Shown one piece after another: positions 1 through 7,538 of a stretch of 12,282 nucleotides of DNA. The DNA is from 188UL27-1 sp038526275 (lineage in GTDB: Bacteria > Pseudomonadota > Alphaproteobacteria > Rhodobacterales > Rhodobacteraceae), in contig JBCBGY010000133.1 of the NCBI GenBank assembly GCA_038526275.1, positions 1-12,282 on the forward strand, in the 5' to 3' direction. Every line of letters starts with the position of its first letter. Position 1 is the first letter of the stretch. The position numbers and the translations under genes are program-made. Under the pieces are notes generated by a model. The model was given only the letters and a program-made list of their open reading frames with translations, was not told the DNA's origin and ran no database searches.

Positions 1-692
1 TGGTGGCGGAGCATACTGGTCCGATGGACGGGGCAGCAAACGATCTGATGCGGAAGCTTCGGGGCAGAGATGAAACACTGTCCGGCCCCTTTGTCGTGAC
101 CGCCCCGCAGCTGCTGATTGCCCATTTCCTCGCACCGGCCCTGGATCAGTTCTGCAAGGCGCATCCGGGTGTCGCGTTAAAGGTGCGTGCCACCAACGAG
201 CTTTTGGATCTCAATCGGCGCGAAGCGGATCTGGCGCTACGGATCAGTCGAAACCCGGGCGACAATCTGAAAGGTCTGCGGCTGTCAGAGCAGCACACCG
301 CAGGCTTTGCCACGCCCGCAATGGCTGAACAGCTCGCGGCAGATCCTTCCGCACCGGTCGATTGGCTCGTCTATGCGCAAGTGCCGGGGCTGCCAAAGTC
401 GGTCCGGCAAGCCTTTCCCAACGCCCGCATTCGCATGGAGTTCGATGATATGGTGGCCATGATATGGGCCGCCCAAGCCGGGTTGGGGGCTGTTCGCGCC
501 CCAATGTTTTTGGGCCGCAATGTGCCGGGGCTCGTTCAAATCCCGCATCTGGATCCGCAACCTTATGCTGACGTCTGGATCGTTGGTCACCCGGACATCT
601 GGGCCTCTGCCAAGTCGATGGCATTTCGCGAGATCATGGTCCGGTTCTTCCGGGCCGAACGGGCCGTGTTCCTTGCAGACCCACCGACTTAG
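1..692 (+). CDS. LysR-type transcriptional regulator, C-terminal effector-binding part (5' end outside window)
   Basis: The reading frame is open from the first base and stops with TAG at 690-692. About 230 residues are visible. They match the periplasmic-binding-like effector domain of LysR-type regulators. After a short linker helix comes the entry strand (GPFVVTAPQLL, about residues 28-38), then LAPALDQFCKAHPGVALKV and the typical stretch RREADLALRISRNP. The N-terminal winged helix-turn-helix (about 60 residues) must lie upstream, so the GTG at position 3 is unlikely to be the real start. Proteins of this type bind promoter DNA as dimers or tetramers and respond to a small ligand; neither target nor ligand can be read here. 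The gene converges on the MAPEG gene and their stop codons overlap. Family is clear; specific function is unknown. Confidence 0.85.
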   Translation, partial: VAEHTGPMDGAANDLMRKLRGRDETLSGPFVVTAPQLLIAHFLAPALDQFCKAHPGVALKVRATNELLDLNRREADLALRISRNPGDNLKGLRLSEQHTAGFATPAMAEQLAADPSAPVDWLVYAQVPGLPKSVRQAFPNARIRMEFDDMVAMIWAAQAGLGAVRAPMFLGRNVPGLVQIPHLDPQPYADVWIVGHPDIWASAKSMAFREIMVRFFRAERAVFLADPPT

Positions 693-1075
693 AAGATGGC
701 ATGCACCAAAAGACCGAGCGCGCTGACAGCAATCATGATGAGCGTCAGCAGCATGCCTTGGACACGTAACATCATGATTTGAGGCCGAACTGACAGCCCG
801 ATGCCATGAAGGATCCGCCCGACCAGAAGAGCGATCCCGAGCAAGTGGACGGCAAATCCGGGTGCGCCCTGCAATTCGACCAAAGCAAGGAGAACTACGC
901 CGATGGGCACATACTCCGCGCAATTGGCGTGGGCGCGGATGCGCCAGATCAGATCTTCGTCGCCACCATCGCCGATGGCCACGCGCTCACTGCGCCGGTG
1001 CCGGATCACCCTTGCGGTCAAAACCAAAAGCAACAGCGCAAGGAGGCTGGCGTAAATGGCAGTGATCGATAGCAT
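689..1075 (-). CDS. MAPEG-family small membrane protein (YecN-like)
   Basis: The product is a 128-residue integral membrane protein. Four hydrophobic segments are visible: about residues 4-22, 56-70, 73-92 and 106-127. The loop after the first segment carries the MAPEG signature, with GDGGDEDL (35-42) followed by RIRAHANCAEYVP (45-57), which is the hallmark of the YecN-like branch. MAPEG proteins include glutathione transferases and peroxidases of the inner membrane, but YecN-like bacterial members have no firmly assigned reaction. The ATG at 1075 lies 9 bases behind the pyc stop codon, with a purine-rich AGAGG partly inside that stop, so it is probably translated from the pyc transcript. Its TAA stop (691-689) shares three bases with the stop region of the convergent LysR gene. 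Family assignment is firm; substrate is unknown. Confidence 0.88.
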   Translation of the reverse strand: MLSITAIYASLLALLLLVLTARVIRHRRSERVAIGDGGDEDLIWRIRAHANCAEYVPIGVVLLALVELQGAPGFAVHLLGIALLVGRILHGIGLSVRPQIMMLRVQGMLLTLIMIAVSALGLLVHAIF

Positions 1076-1084
1076 CTCGCGCCT

Positions 1085-4000
1085 CTATTCAAACTCGATC
1101 AGCAAGTCTTTCGCGTCGATCTGGTCGCCGGGGCGAACATGGACCGCCTGGATGGTCGCATCGCGGTCGGCGCTCAGCCCTGTTTCCATCTTCATGGCCT
1201 CAATTGTCAACAGAACGTCACCTTCGGCAACTTTCTGGCCAACCTGGACGGCCACCGTGGCGATCGCGCCTGGCATCGGCGCAGAAACATGGGCCGGATT
1301 AGTCGGATCGGCCTTGGGCCTGCTGGCCGCCGCGCCGCCGAGGCGTCGGTTCGGCACTCGGGCCGTGCGCGGCTGACCGTTCAGTTCGAAAAAGACCTTG
1401 GCCATGCCTTCTTCATTGGTTTCGACAACGGCCTGAAGCCGAATTTCCAACGTCTTGCCGGGGTCGATTTCGGCGGTGATCTCTTCACCCGGCTTCATCC
1501 CGTAAAAGAATGTACGGGTGGGCAGGGTCCGGACAGGGCCGTAATCCCCATGCCGGGTCTGATAATCGGTGAAGACCTTGGGATACATCAGGTAGCCGTT
1601 CAGGTCTTCGTCATCGATCTCGACCTCCGGGAACTTGGCCTGAAGTTCTTCTTTGGCGGCTTTCAAATCGGCGGGGGGCAATGCCTTGCCGGGCCGTTCG
1701 GTGAGGGGTTTTTCACCTTTGAGGATCTTCTGTTGAATCTTCTTTGGCCATCCGCCGGGCGGGCGACCGATGGCACCGCGCATCATGTCGATCACGCTTT
1801 CCGGGAAAGCGACATCGCGCTTGGGGTCTTCGACATCATTGCGGGTCAGGCCTTGGCTGACCATCATCAGGGCCATGTCACCAACAACCTTGGAGGTCGG
1901 CGTGACCTTAACAATATCGCCGAACATGGCGTTCACGTCGGCATAGGTCTGTGCAACCTCGTGCCAGCGTTCTTCCAGCCCCATCGAACGGGCTTGCGCT
2001 TTCAGGTTGGTGAATTGTCCGCCCGGCATTTCATGCAGGTAAACTTCCGAAGCTGGTGCCTGAAGGCCGGATTCGAACGCAGCATAATGAGCACGCACAG
2101 ATTCCCAGTAGTTGCTGATCTCGCGAATGGCCGCAATGTCGAGCCCGGTATCACGATCCGTGTGGGCCAAGGCCTCCACAACCGTGCCAAGGGTCGCCTG
2201 GGAGGTGTTGCCGCTCAGCGCGTCCATCGCGCAGTCAACCGCATCAACACCGGCGTCGGCGGCTGCGACGATGGTCGCGCAAGCAATCCCGGCGGTGTCG
2301 TGGGTGTGGAAGTGGACGGGCAGGCCAACCTCTTCCTTCAGGGCCTTGACCAGCAATCCGGCGGAGGCAGGTTTCAGCAGGCCTGCCATGTCCTTCAGGC
2401 CCAGAATGTGCGTGCCCGCCGCCTTCAGTTCCTTGCCCATGGCGACGTAATATTTCAGGTCGTACTTCGCGCGATCCGGGTCCAAAATATCGCCCGTATA
2501 GCAGATCGACGCTTCCAGAATGCGCCCGGTCTCCAGCACCGCATCGAGCGCCACGCGCATGTTCTCGACCCAGTTCAGCGGATCGAAAACGCGGAAGATG
2601 TCGATGCCCGTTTCAGCCGATTGGGCCACGAAGGACTGAACAACATTGTCGGGGTAGTTCGTATAGCCCACGCCGTTGGAGGCGCGCAGCAGCATCTGTG
2701 TCAGGTGGTTTGGCATGGCGGCACGCAGGTCGCGCAACCGTTGCCAGGGGCATTCCTGCAGGAACCGGTAGGCCACGTCGAAGGTCGCACCACCCCAGCA
2801 TTCAACACTGAAAAGGCCCGGCATATTCGCTGCATAGGCTGGTGCTGCATTGATCATGTCGAGCGACCGCATCCGGGTGGCAAGCAAGCTTTGGTGCCCG
2901 TCCCGCATGGTCGTGTCGGTGATCAAAAGCTGTTTTTGCGCCGCCATCCAGTCGGTTACGGCCTGCGGGCCTTTCTCTAACAGCATCTGCCGCAGGCCTT
3001 CAGGCGGCTCCAGGCTGCTGGGCTTGGGCGGCACTGGCAGCCGAAGTTCTTGGTCCGGCATCGGGCGGCCTTCGACCTCTGGGTGCCCGTTCACTGTTAT
3101 GTCTGCGATGTAATTCAGGATCTTCGTCGCCCGGTCGCGACGTTGTTTGAAATCAAAAAGCTCCGCCGTCTGGTCGATGAATTTCGTGTGATATTCGTTG
3201 TTTAGAAACTGCGGATGCTTCAGCAGGTTCTCGACGAACGCGATGTTCGTCGCCACACCACGGATGCGGAATTCGCGCAGTGCCCGGTCCATCCGCGCGA
3301 TGGCGGCCTCAGGCGTCGGGGCCCAGGCGGTGACCTTTTCCAGCAGACTGTCATAGTAGCGCGTGATGACTGCGCCTGAATAGGCGGTGCCGCCGTCCAG
3401 CCGGATACCCATCCCGGTCGCGCCGCGATAGGCGGTGATCCGGCCATAGTCCGGGATAAAGTTGTTCATCGGATCTTCGGTCGTGACCCGGCATTGGATG
3501 GCGTGACCGCGCAAGACCACATCATACTGGCTGGCCGTGCCGGTGGCCTCGACCAGCGATTTGCCTTCGGCGATCAGGATCTGGGCGCGGACGATATCGA
3601 TGCCGGTCACCTCTTCGGTGACGGTATGTTCAACCTGGACCCGCGGGTTGACCTCAATGAAGTAAAACTCGCCGGATTCCATATCCATCAGGAATTCGAC
3701 GGTGCCCGCACATTCGTAGTTGACGTGTTCGCAGATCTTCTTGCCCAAACCGCAAAGCTGTTCACGCTGCGCGGCCGACAGATAGGGGGCGGGTGCGCGT
3801 TCAACGACCTTCTGGTTCCGGCGCTGGACGGAACAATCGCGTTCCCACAGATGGTAAATCGCGCCGTGCTTGTCGCCGAGGATCTGCACTTCCACATGGC
3901 GGGCGCGCTGGATCATCTTTTCCAGGTAACCTTCGCCATTGCCAAACGCGGCCTCGGCTTCGCGCCGACCTTCCAGAACCTTTTCTTCCAGCTCGTCCGG

Positions 4001-4528
4001 GCCGAAAATCGGTCGCATGCCGCGCCCGCCGCCGCCCCATGAGGCCTTGAGCATCAACGGATACCCGATTTCTGCGGCTTCTTTCTTGATAGCCTTCATA
4101 TCATCGCCCAGCACTTCGGTTGCCGGGATCACAGGCACACCGGCCGCAACCGCGACCTTCCGGGCGCTGGCCTTGTCGCCCAAGGCGCGCATGGTTTCGG
4201 CTTTGGGGCCGATGAACGTGATGTCATTCGCCGCACATGCCTCGACCAGATCGGGATTTTCCGAAAGCAGGCCGTATCCAGGGTGGATCGCGTCGGCGCC
4301 AGACATCTTGGCCACGCGGATGATCTCATCGATCGATAGATAGGCCGCGACCGGGCCCAGACCTTCTCCGATCCGGTAGGCTTCGTCGGCCTTGAACCGG
4401 TGCAGGCAAAGCTTGTCTTCTTCTGCAAAGACAGCCACCGTTTTCTTGCCCAACTCGTTGGCGGCTCGCATGACCCGGATGGCGATCTCGCCGCGGTTGG
4501 CGATCAGGATCTTTTGAAATTCGGGCAT
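1085..4528 (-). CDS. pyc: pyruvate carboxylase (biotin-dependent, single chain)
   Basis: This 1147-residue enzyme converts pyruvate, bicarbonate and ATP to oxaloacetate, an anaplerotic step feeding the TCA cycle and gluconeogenesis in the cytoplasm. The domain order is complete. The biotin carboxylase domain is about residues 1-450, with the glycine-rich ATP-grasp loop WGGGGRG (164-170) and EVNPRVQVEHT (292-302). The carboxyltransferase domain is about 530-810, with DTTMRDGHQS (538-547), the expected carbamylated lysine K712 in LGLKDMAG, metal ligands H741 and H743, and T876 in VTPTSK, matching the catalytic threonine of Rhizobium etli PC. A central tetramerization/allosteric region follows, then the C-terminal biotin carrier domain with biotinyl lysine K1113 in EAMKMET. 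Length fits the alpha4 type. The ATG at 4528 has AGGAG about 8 bases upstream. The MAPEG gene follows 9 bases downstream. All key residues are present. Confidence 0.98.
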   Translation of the reverse strand: MPEFQKILIANRGEIAIRVMRAANELGKKTVAVFAEEDKLCLHRFKADEAYRIGEGLGPVAAYLSIDEIIRVAKMSGADAIHPGYGLLSENPDLVEACAANDITFIGPKAETMRALGDKASARKVAVAAGVPVIPATEVLGDDMKAIKKEAAEIGYPLMLKASWGGGGRGMRPIFGPDELEEKVLEGRREAEAAFGNGEGYLEKMIQRARHVEVQILGDKHGAIYHLWERDCSVQRRNQKVVERAPAPYLSAAQREQLCGLGKKICEHVNYECAGTVEFLMDMESGEFYFIEVNPRVQVEHTVTEEVTGIDIVRAQILIAEGKSLVEATGTASQYDVVLRGHAIQCRVTTEDPMNNFIPDYGRITAYRGATGMGIRLDGGTAYSGAVITRYYDSLLEKVTAWAPTPEAAIARMDRALREFRIRGVATNIAFVENLLKHPQFLNNEYHTKFIDQTAELFDFKQRRDRATKILNYIADITVNGHPEVEGRPMPDQELRLPVPPKPSSLEPPEGLRQMLLEKGPQAVTDWMAAQKQLLITDTTMRDGHQSLLATRMRSLDMINAAPAYAANMPGLFSVECWGGATFDVAYRFLQECPWQRLRDLRAAMPNHLTQMLLRASNGVGYTNYPDNVVQSFVAQSAETGIDIFRVFDPLNWVENMRVALDAVLETGRILEASICYTGDILDPDRAKYDLKYYVAMGKELKAAGTHILGLKDMAGLLKPASAGLLVKALKEEVGLPVHFHTHDTAGIACATIVAAADAGVDAVDCAMDALSGNTSQATLGTVVEALAHTDRDTGLDIAAIREISNYWESVRAHYAAFESGLQAPASEVYLHEMPGGQFTNLKAQARSMGLEERWHEVAQTYADVNAMFGDIVKVTPTSKVVGDMALMMVSQGLTRNDVEDPKRDVAFPESVIDMMRGAIGRPPGGWPKKIQQKILKGEKPLTERPGKALPPADLKAAKEELQAKFPEVEIDDEDLNGYLMYPKVFTDYQTRHGDYGPVRTLPTRTFFYGMKPGEEITAEIDPGKTLEIRLQAVVETNEEGMAKVFFELNGQPRTARVPNRRLGGAAASRPKADPTNPAHVSAPMPGAIATVAVQVGQKVAEGDVLLTIEAMKMETGLSADRDATIQAVHVRPGDQIDAKDLLIEFE

Positions 4529-4555
4529 TGATGGGCTCCTCTCGCAGTCGCAGCA

Positions 4556-4584
4556 TTGTTATGACGCATCCGTGACAGGGGCAA
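4556..4584 (-). promoter_or_regulatory. candidate sigma-70-type promoter of pyc
   Basis: Read on the minus strand, TTGCCC (4584-4579, 4 of 6 consensus bases) is followed after 17 bases by TAACAA (4561-4556, 3 of 6). Transcription would begin near 4549, giving a leader of about 20 bases that just contains the AGGAG ribosome site of pyc. The match is weak and rests mainly on spacing and position. Confidence 0.3.
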
Positions 4585-4594
4585 TGGGGGTGTT

Positions 4595-4616
4595 TTGGGT
4601 AGGGATTTTCACCCAA
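4595..4616. promoter_or_regulatory. inverted repeat upstream of pyc, possible operator
   Basis: TTGGGT (4595-4600) and ACCCAA (4611-4616) form a perfect 6-base inverted repeat with a 10-base spacer. Its centre lies about 56 bases upstream of the proposed pyc start point, a usual place for an activator site. No T tract follows, so it is not a terminator. The binding protein is unknown; the LysR-type gene at the window start is one possible candidate, but nothing in the sequence links them directly. Confidence 0.3.
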
Positions 4617-4678
4617 GTCTACCGCATTCCGCAGCGATATCGTCCTTCACTTGAAACGAAGTGGGGGCTGCTTCGGCC

Positions 4679-4687
4679 TGTGGATAA
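4679..4687 (-). promoter_or_regulatory. perfect DnaA-box sequence before uvrD
   Basis: The minus strand reads TTATCCACA, the exact E. coli-type DnaA box. It lies 2 bases upstream of the LexA-like element and overlaps the proposed -35 hexamer of uvrD. A single box gives only weak evidence of DnaA binding. Confidence 0.35.
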
Positions 4688-4709
4688 AAGAACAGGTGGC
4701 GAACATACT
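4681..4709 (+). promoter_or_regulatory. candidate uvrD promoter
   Basis: TGGATA (4681-4686) and CATACT (4704-4709) are separated by 17 bases; each agrees with the sigma-70 consensus at 4 of 6 positions. Transcription would start near 4716 and leave a leader of under 30 bases. The LexA-like element fills the spacer, a placement that would block RNA polymerase. Confidence 0.4.
4690..4704. promoter_or_regulatory. LexA (SOS) box of the alphaproteobacterial type
   Basis: The sequence is GAAC, seven bases, GAAC; on the other strand it reads GTTC-N7-GTTC, the direct-repeat LexA box known from Rhodobacter and Rhizobium recA. It lies 40 bases before the start codon of the UvrD-type helicase, inside the spacer of the proposed promoter. 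uvrD is an SOS gene in E. coli, so both motif and target are consistent with SOS control. Binding itself is inferred. Confidence 0.65.
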
Positions 4710-4743
4710 TTTCCTGCACGACCCTTTGCGATAGTCTGGCACC

Positions 4744-7113
4744 ATGAATAGTTTCGACGATGGCGACGCTTTTGAGGCTGCTGCGGTTCCGCTTTCCCAG
4801 CGGGCCATGGCCTCACGCCCGGCCCCGTACCTGGATGATCTGAACCCGGCGCAGCGGGAGGCGGTGGAGGCCCTGAATGGGCCGGTCCTCATGCTGGCAG
4901 GCGCCGGAACGGGAAAGACAAAAGCCCTGACCACGCGGATCGCGCATCTGCTGAATACCGGCACGGCGCGCCCGAATGAGATCCTCGCTGTGACCTTCAC
5001 CAATAAGGCCGCGCGAGAGATGAAAATGCGTGTGGCGACTTTGCTGGGGCAGGCCGTTGAGGGGATGCCATGGCTGGGCACCTTCCATTCGGTCTGCGTC
5101 AAGCTGCTCCGTCGGCATGCTGAACTCGTTGGTTTGAAAAGCAATTTCTCGATCTTGGACACTGATGACCAGATCCGATTGCTAAAACAGTTGATCCAGG
5201 CCGCCAACATCGATGACAAGCGATGGCCGCCCCGGACGCTGGCGGGCATCATCGACAGTTGGAAGAACCGGGCCTGGCTGCCCGAAAAGGTGCCAGCAGC
5301 AGAGGCTGGTGCGTTCGACCACAAAGCGGTGGCCCTGTATGGTGCCTATCAGGCCCGATTGCGGGATCTGAATGCGGTCGACTTCGGCGACCTGCTGCTG
5401 CACATGCTGACGATCTTTCAGGCCAATCCGGACGTGTTGGAACAGTACCGGCGCTGGTTCCGATACATACTGGTCGACGAGTATCAGGATACCAACGTCG
5501 CGCAATATATGTGGCTGCGGCTGCTTGCGGGCGGGCACCGGAACATATGCTGCGTCGGCGATGACGATCAGTCCATCTATGGGTGGCGCGGGGCCGAGGT
5601 CGGCAATATCTTGCGGTTCGAAAAGGATTTCGAAGGCGCCAAAGTCGTGCGGCTCGAACAAAATTACCGCTCAACGCAACATATTTTGGCCGCTGCCAGT
5701 GGCGTGATCAAAGGCAATGAAGGCCGTTTGGGCAAGACGCTTTGGACCGAGGCCGAGGGCGGCGAGAAAGTTCGCCTGATTGGTCACTGGGACGGCGAAG
5801 AAGAGGCCCGCTGGATCGGCGAAGAACTGGAAGCGATGGCCCAAGGCACGCGCGGAATGGCGCCCGTTGGGTTGGATCAAGCGGCGATTCTCGTGCGCGC
5901 CAGCCACCAGATGCGCGCTTTCGAGGATCGATTCCTGACCATTGGGCTGCCTTACCGTGTGATCGGGGGCCCGCGCTTTTATGAACGGCTCGAGATTCGC
6001 GATGCGATGGCCTATTTCCGGGTCGCCGTGAGCCCCGATGATGACCTTGCCTTTGAGCGGATCGTGAATACGCCAAAGCGCGGGCTTGGCGACAAAGCCA
6101 TGCAGAAAATGCAAAGCGCGGCCCGCACCAATGGCGTCTCGCTGTTTGAAGGGGCCAGGCTGGTGGTCAGCAGCGGTGGCGTGTCGGGTCGGGCCAAGAC
6201 TGCGCTGGGTGAATTGCTACAAAGCTTTGGGCGGTGGCACGGCGGTGCTCTGGATCTGGCGCAGAATCATATCGAACTGGCCGAGCAAATCTTGGAAGAG
6301 TCCGGCTACATTGCGCACTGGCAGAATGACAAGACGCCCGAAGCGCCAGGGCGGCTGGAAAATCTGAAAGAACTGATCAAGGCCTTGGAAAGCTTCGAGA
6401 ATTTGCAGGGTTTTCTGGAACATGTCGCCCTGATCATGGACAATGAACAGGATGATGGTGGCGCGAAAGTCAGCATCATGACCTTGCACGCCGCGAAAGG
6501 TTTGGAATTTCCCGCCGTCTTCCTGCCCGGGTGGGAAGATGGGCTTTTCCCGTCGCAACGGTCGATGGATGAAAGTGGGTTGAAAGGTTTGGAAGAGGAA
6601 CGCAGGCTGGCCTATGTGGGGATCACCCGGGCCGAGAAGGTCTGCACGATCAGTTTTGCCGCGAACCGGCGGATCTTTGGCCAGTGGCAATCTGCCTTGC
6701 CATCGCGATTTATCGATGAGTTGCCGGAAGATCATGTGGATGTTCTGACCCCGCCTGGCCTGTATGGCGGTGGTTTTGGCGCGGCGGGCATGCGGTCTGG
6801 GCTGGAAACCGCTGCTGCAGAGGCAAACGTCTACAATTCACCGGGATGGCGACGGTTGCAGGCGCGCAATCAGGCCGGAGGCAGCGCCCGCAGCATGTCG
6901 CAACCTAAGGAAACCCGAAACATGGTGGTCGATGCCGAGGCGGTATCGTCCTACGGGCTTGGCGACCGTGTGTTCCACAAGAAGTTTGGCTATGGCGCAG
7001 TCGTCGGGTTGGAAGGCGACAAACTGGAAATCTCTTTCGAGAAAGCCGGGATCAAGAAGGTCGTTAGCCACTATATCGTTCCGGCAGCAGCAGCCGACGA
7101 CGTTCCCTTTTAG
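4744..7113 (+). CDS. uvrD: UvrD/PcrA-type ATP-dependent DNA helicase II (superfamily 1A)
   Basis: The 789-residue product is a 3'-5' SF1 helicase acting in nucleotide excision repair, mismatch repair and removal of RecA or stalled RNA polymerase. The motifs are complete: Q-motif region LNPAQREAV (33-41), Walker A AGAGTGKT (52-59), motif Ia TFTNKAAREM (84-93), Walker B LVDEYQDT (243-250), motif III GDDDQSIYGWRGA (272-284), motif IV QNYRS (306-310), motif V TLHAAKGLEF (580-589) and motif VI EEERRLAYVGITRA (617-630). After a glycine-rich linker comes the C-terminal Tudor-like domain (about 740-780) that contacts RNA polymerase in PcrA/UvrD. The ATG at 4744 has no clear Shine-Dalgarno sequence; I keep it because the acidic N-terminus before the helicase core is usual in related proteins. 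A LexA-like box lies upstream. UvrD and PcrA names are both used for this type. Confidence 0.96.
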   Translation: MNSFDDGDAFEAAAVPLSQRAMASRPAPYLDDLNPAQREAVEALNGPVLMLAGAGTGKTKALTTRIAHLLNTGTARPNEILAVTFTNKAAREMKMRVATLLGQAVEGMPWLGTFHSVCVKLLRRHAELVGLKSNFSILDTDDQIRLLKQLIQAANIDDKRWPPRTLAGIIDSWKNRAWLPEKVPAAEAGAFDHKAVALYGAYQARLRDLNAVDFGDLLLHMLTIFQANPDVLEQYRRWFRYILVDEYQDTNVAQYMWLRLLAGGHRNICCVGDDDQSIYGWRGAEVGNILRFEKDFEGAKVVRLEQNYRSTQHILAAASGVIKGNEGRLGKTLWTEAEGGEKVRLIGHWDGEEEARWIGEELEAMAQGTRGMAPVGLDQAAILVRASHQMRAFEDRFLTIGLPYRVIGGPRFYERLEIRDAMAYFRVAVSPDDDLAFERIVNTPKRGLGDKAMQKMQSAARTNGVSLFEGARLVVSSGGVSGRAKTALGELLQSFGRWHGGALDLAQNHIELAEQILEESGYIAHWQNDKTPEAPGRLENLKELIKALESFENLQGFLEHVALIMDNEQDDGGAKVSIMTLHAAKGLEFPAVFLPGWEDGLFPSQRSMDESGLKGLEEERRLAYVGITRAEKVCTISFAANRRIFGQWQSALPSRFIDELPEDHVDVLTPPGLYGGGFGAAGMRSGLETAAAEANVYNSPGWRRLQARNQAGGSARSMSQPKETRNMVVDAEAVSSYGLGDRVFHKKFGYGAVVGLEGDKLEISFEKAGIKKVVSHYIVPAAAADDVPF

Positions 7114-7114
7114 G

Positions 7115-7214
7115 NNNNNNNNNNNNNNNNNNNNNNNNNNNNNNNNNNNNNNNNNNNNNNNNNNNNNNNNNNNNNNNNNNNNNNNNNNNNNNNNNNNNNN
7201 NNNNNNNNNNNNNN
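7115..7214. other. assembly gap (100 N)
   Basis: Exactly 100 undetermined bases begin two bases after the uvrD stop codon and end at the A tract of the minus-strand terminator. A round 100 usually marks a scaffold gap of unknown true length. Any uvrD terminator, or further hairpins of the sRNA element, would be hidden here. Confidence 0.98.
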
Positions 7215-7258
7215 AAAAAAAGAGCGGTGACACCTGGGAGGAGGGTAGGTGCCACCGC
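7215..7258 (-). terminator. Rho-independent terminator of the DUF1127/CcsR-like transcript
   Basis: The arms 7258-7247 and 7235-7224 pair over 12 bases, and 7 U (7221-7215) follow after GCUC. The one imperfect pair is G-U on the minus-strand RNA but A-C on the plus-strand RNA, and only the minus strand has a U tract, so the terminator works for minus-strand transcripts. It is also the second CCUCCUCCC hairpin. Confidence 0.85.
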
Positions 7259-7298
7259 CAATTTACAGAAGACCCAGGGAGGAGGAAGGGACTTCTGA
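7215..7298 (-). ncRNA. CcsR/cuckoo-type sRNA: two CCUCCUCCC hairpins behind the DUF1127 gene
   Basis: On the minus strand, starting 13 bases after the DUF1127 stop codon, two stem-loops follow each other. The first (7297-7266) has a 10-pair stem, CAGAAG and CCC arms around one U-U mismatch, with a 12-base loop. The second (7258-7224) has a 12-pair stem with one G-U pair and an 11-base loop. Each loop contains exactly CCUCCUCCC (opposite 7277-7285 and 7236-7244). The second is followed by a run of seven U. In Rhodobacter sphaeroides the sRNAs CcsR1-4 carry this motif, are co-transcribed with a DUF1127 gene and act in stress responses; they belong to the cuckoo RNA family. Motif, fold and neighbour all agree here. 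Only one unit is visible, but the gap begins directly behind it. Exact ends and targets are inferred. Confidence 0.75.
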
Positions 7299-7310
7299 TC
7301 TCTGAATTCT

Positions 7311-7538
7311 TTACTTCCGGCCAACGTCGTTCATGACGGCGGTCCAAGCGATGTCGCGCAGCTGATAGCGCGACATTCCCAGATCCTGCAACTCGCGATC
7401 GGAAAGTGAGCGAAGTTCGCCCAATGTCTTGTAGTATTGACGCAGCCGTTCAAAGTAAGTGGTGACGTCCGCGCGAAGCTCGGCAGCCGGTCTGGTCAGA
7501 CCGAAGACGGCGAGCAGATTGTTTGCAACATGTGCCAT
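7311..7538 (-). CDS. DUF1127 (YjiS-like) small protein, CcaF1-like by context
   Basis: The product has 75 residues. The C-terminal half carries the DUF1127 signature: LGELRSLSDRELQDLGMSR (about residues 39-57), then the YQLRDIAW helix. The N-terminal half is a helix with scattered basic and aromatic residues; there is no signal peptide or membrane segment. DUF1127 proteins are short and Arg-rich in alphaproteobacteria. The R. sphaeroides member CcaF1, encoded just before CcsR1-4, is an RNA-binding protein affecting sRNA maturation and RNA turnover. The same arrangement occurs here, since two CCUCCUCCC hairpins begin 13 bases after the stop codon, so an RNA-related role is a reasonable inference. 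The ATG at 7538 has only a weak GGA upstream. I found no promoter I would name in the 238-base region shared with the divergent mrp gene. Confidence 0.9.
   Translation of the reverse strand: MAHVANNLLAVFGLTRPAAELRADVTTYFERLRQYYKTLGELRSLSDRELQDLGMSRYQLRDIAWTAVMNDVGRK

Noticed and set aside
285..923. 212-codon minus-strand frame across the LysR and MAPEG genes
   Set aside because: It overlaps two genes with clear family signatures and has an Arg/His/Cys-rich composition typical of shadow frames.
1139..2980. 613-codon open frame opposite pyc
   Set aside because: It lies wholly antisense to a well-supported pyruvate carboxylase and shows no domain or ribosome site. Long antisense frames are common in GC-rich DNA.
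6764..7347. Frames running through the N block
   Set aside because: They are products of translating undetermined bases and overlap uvrD or DUF1127 in other frames.
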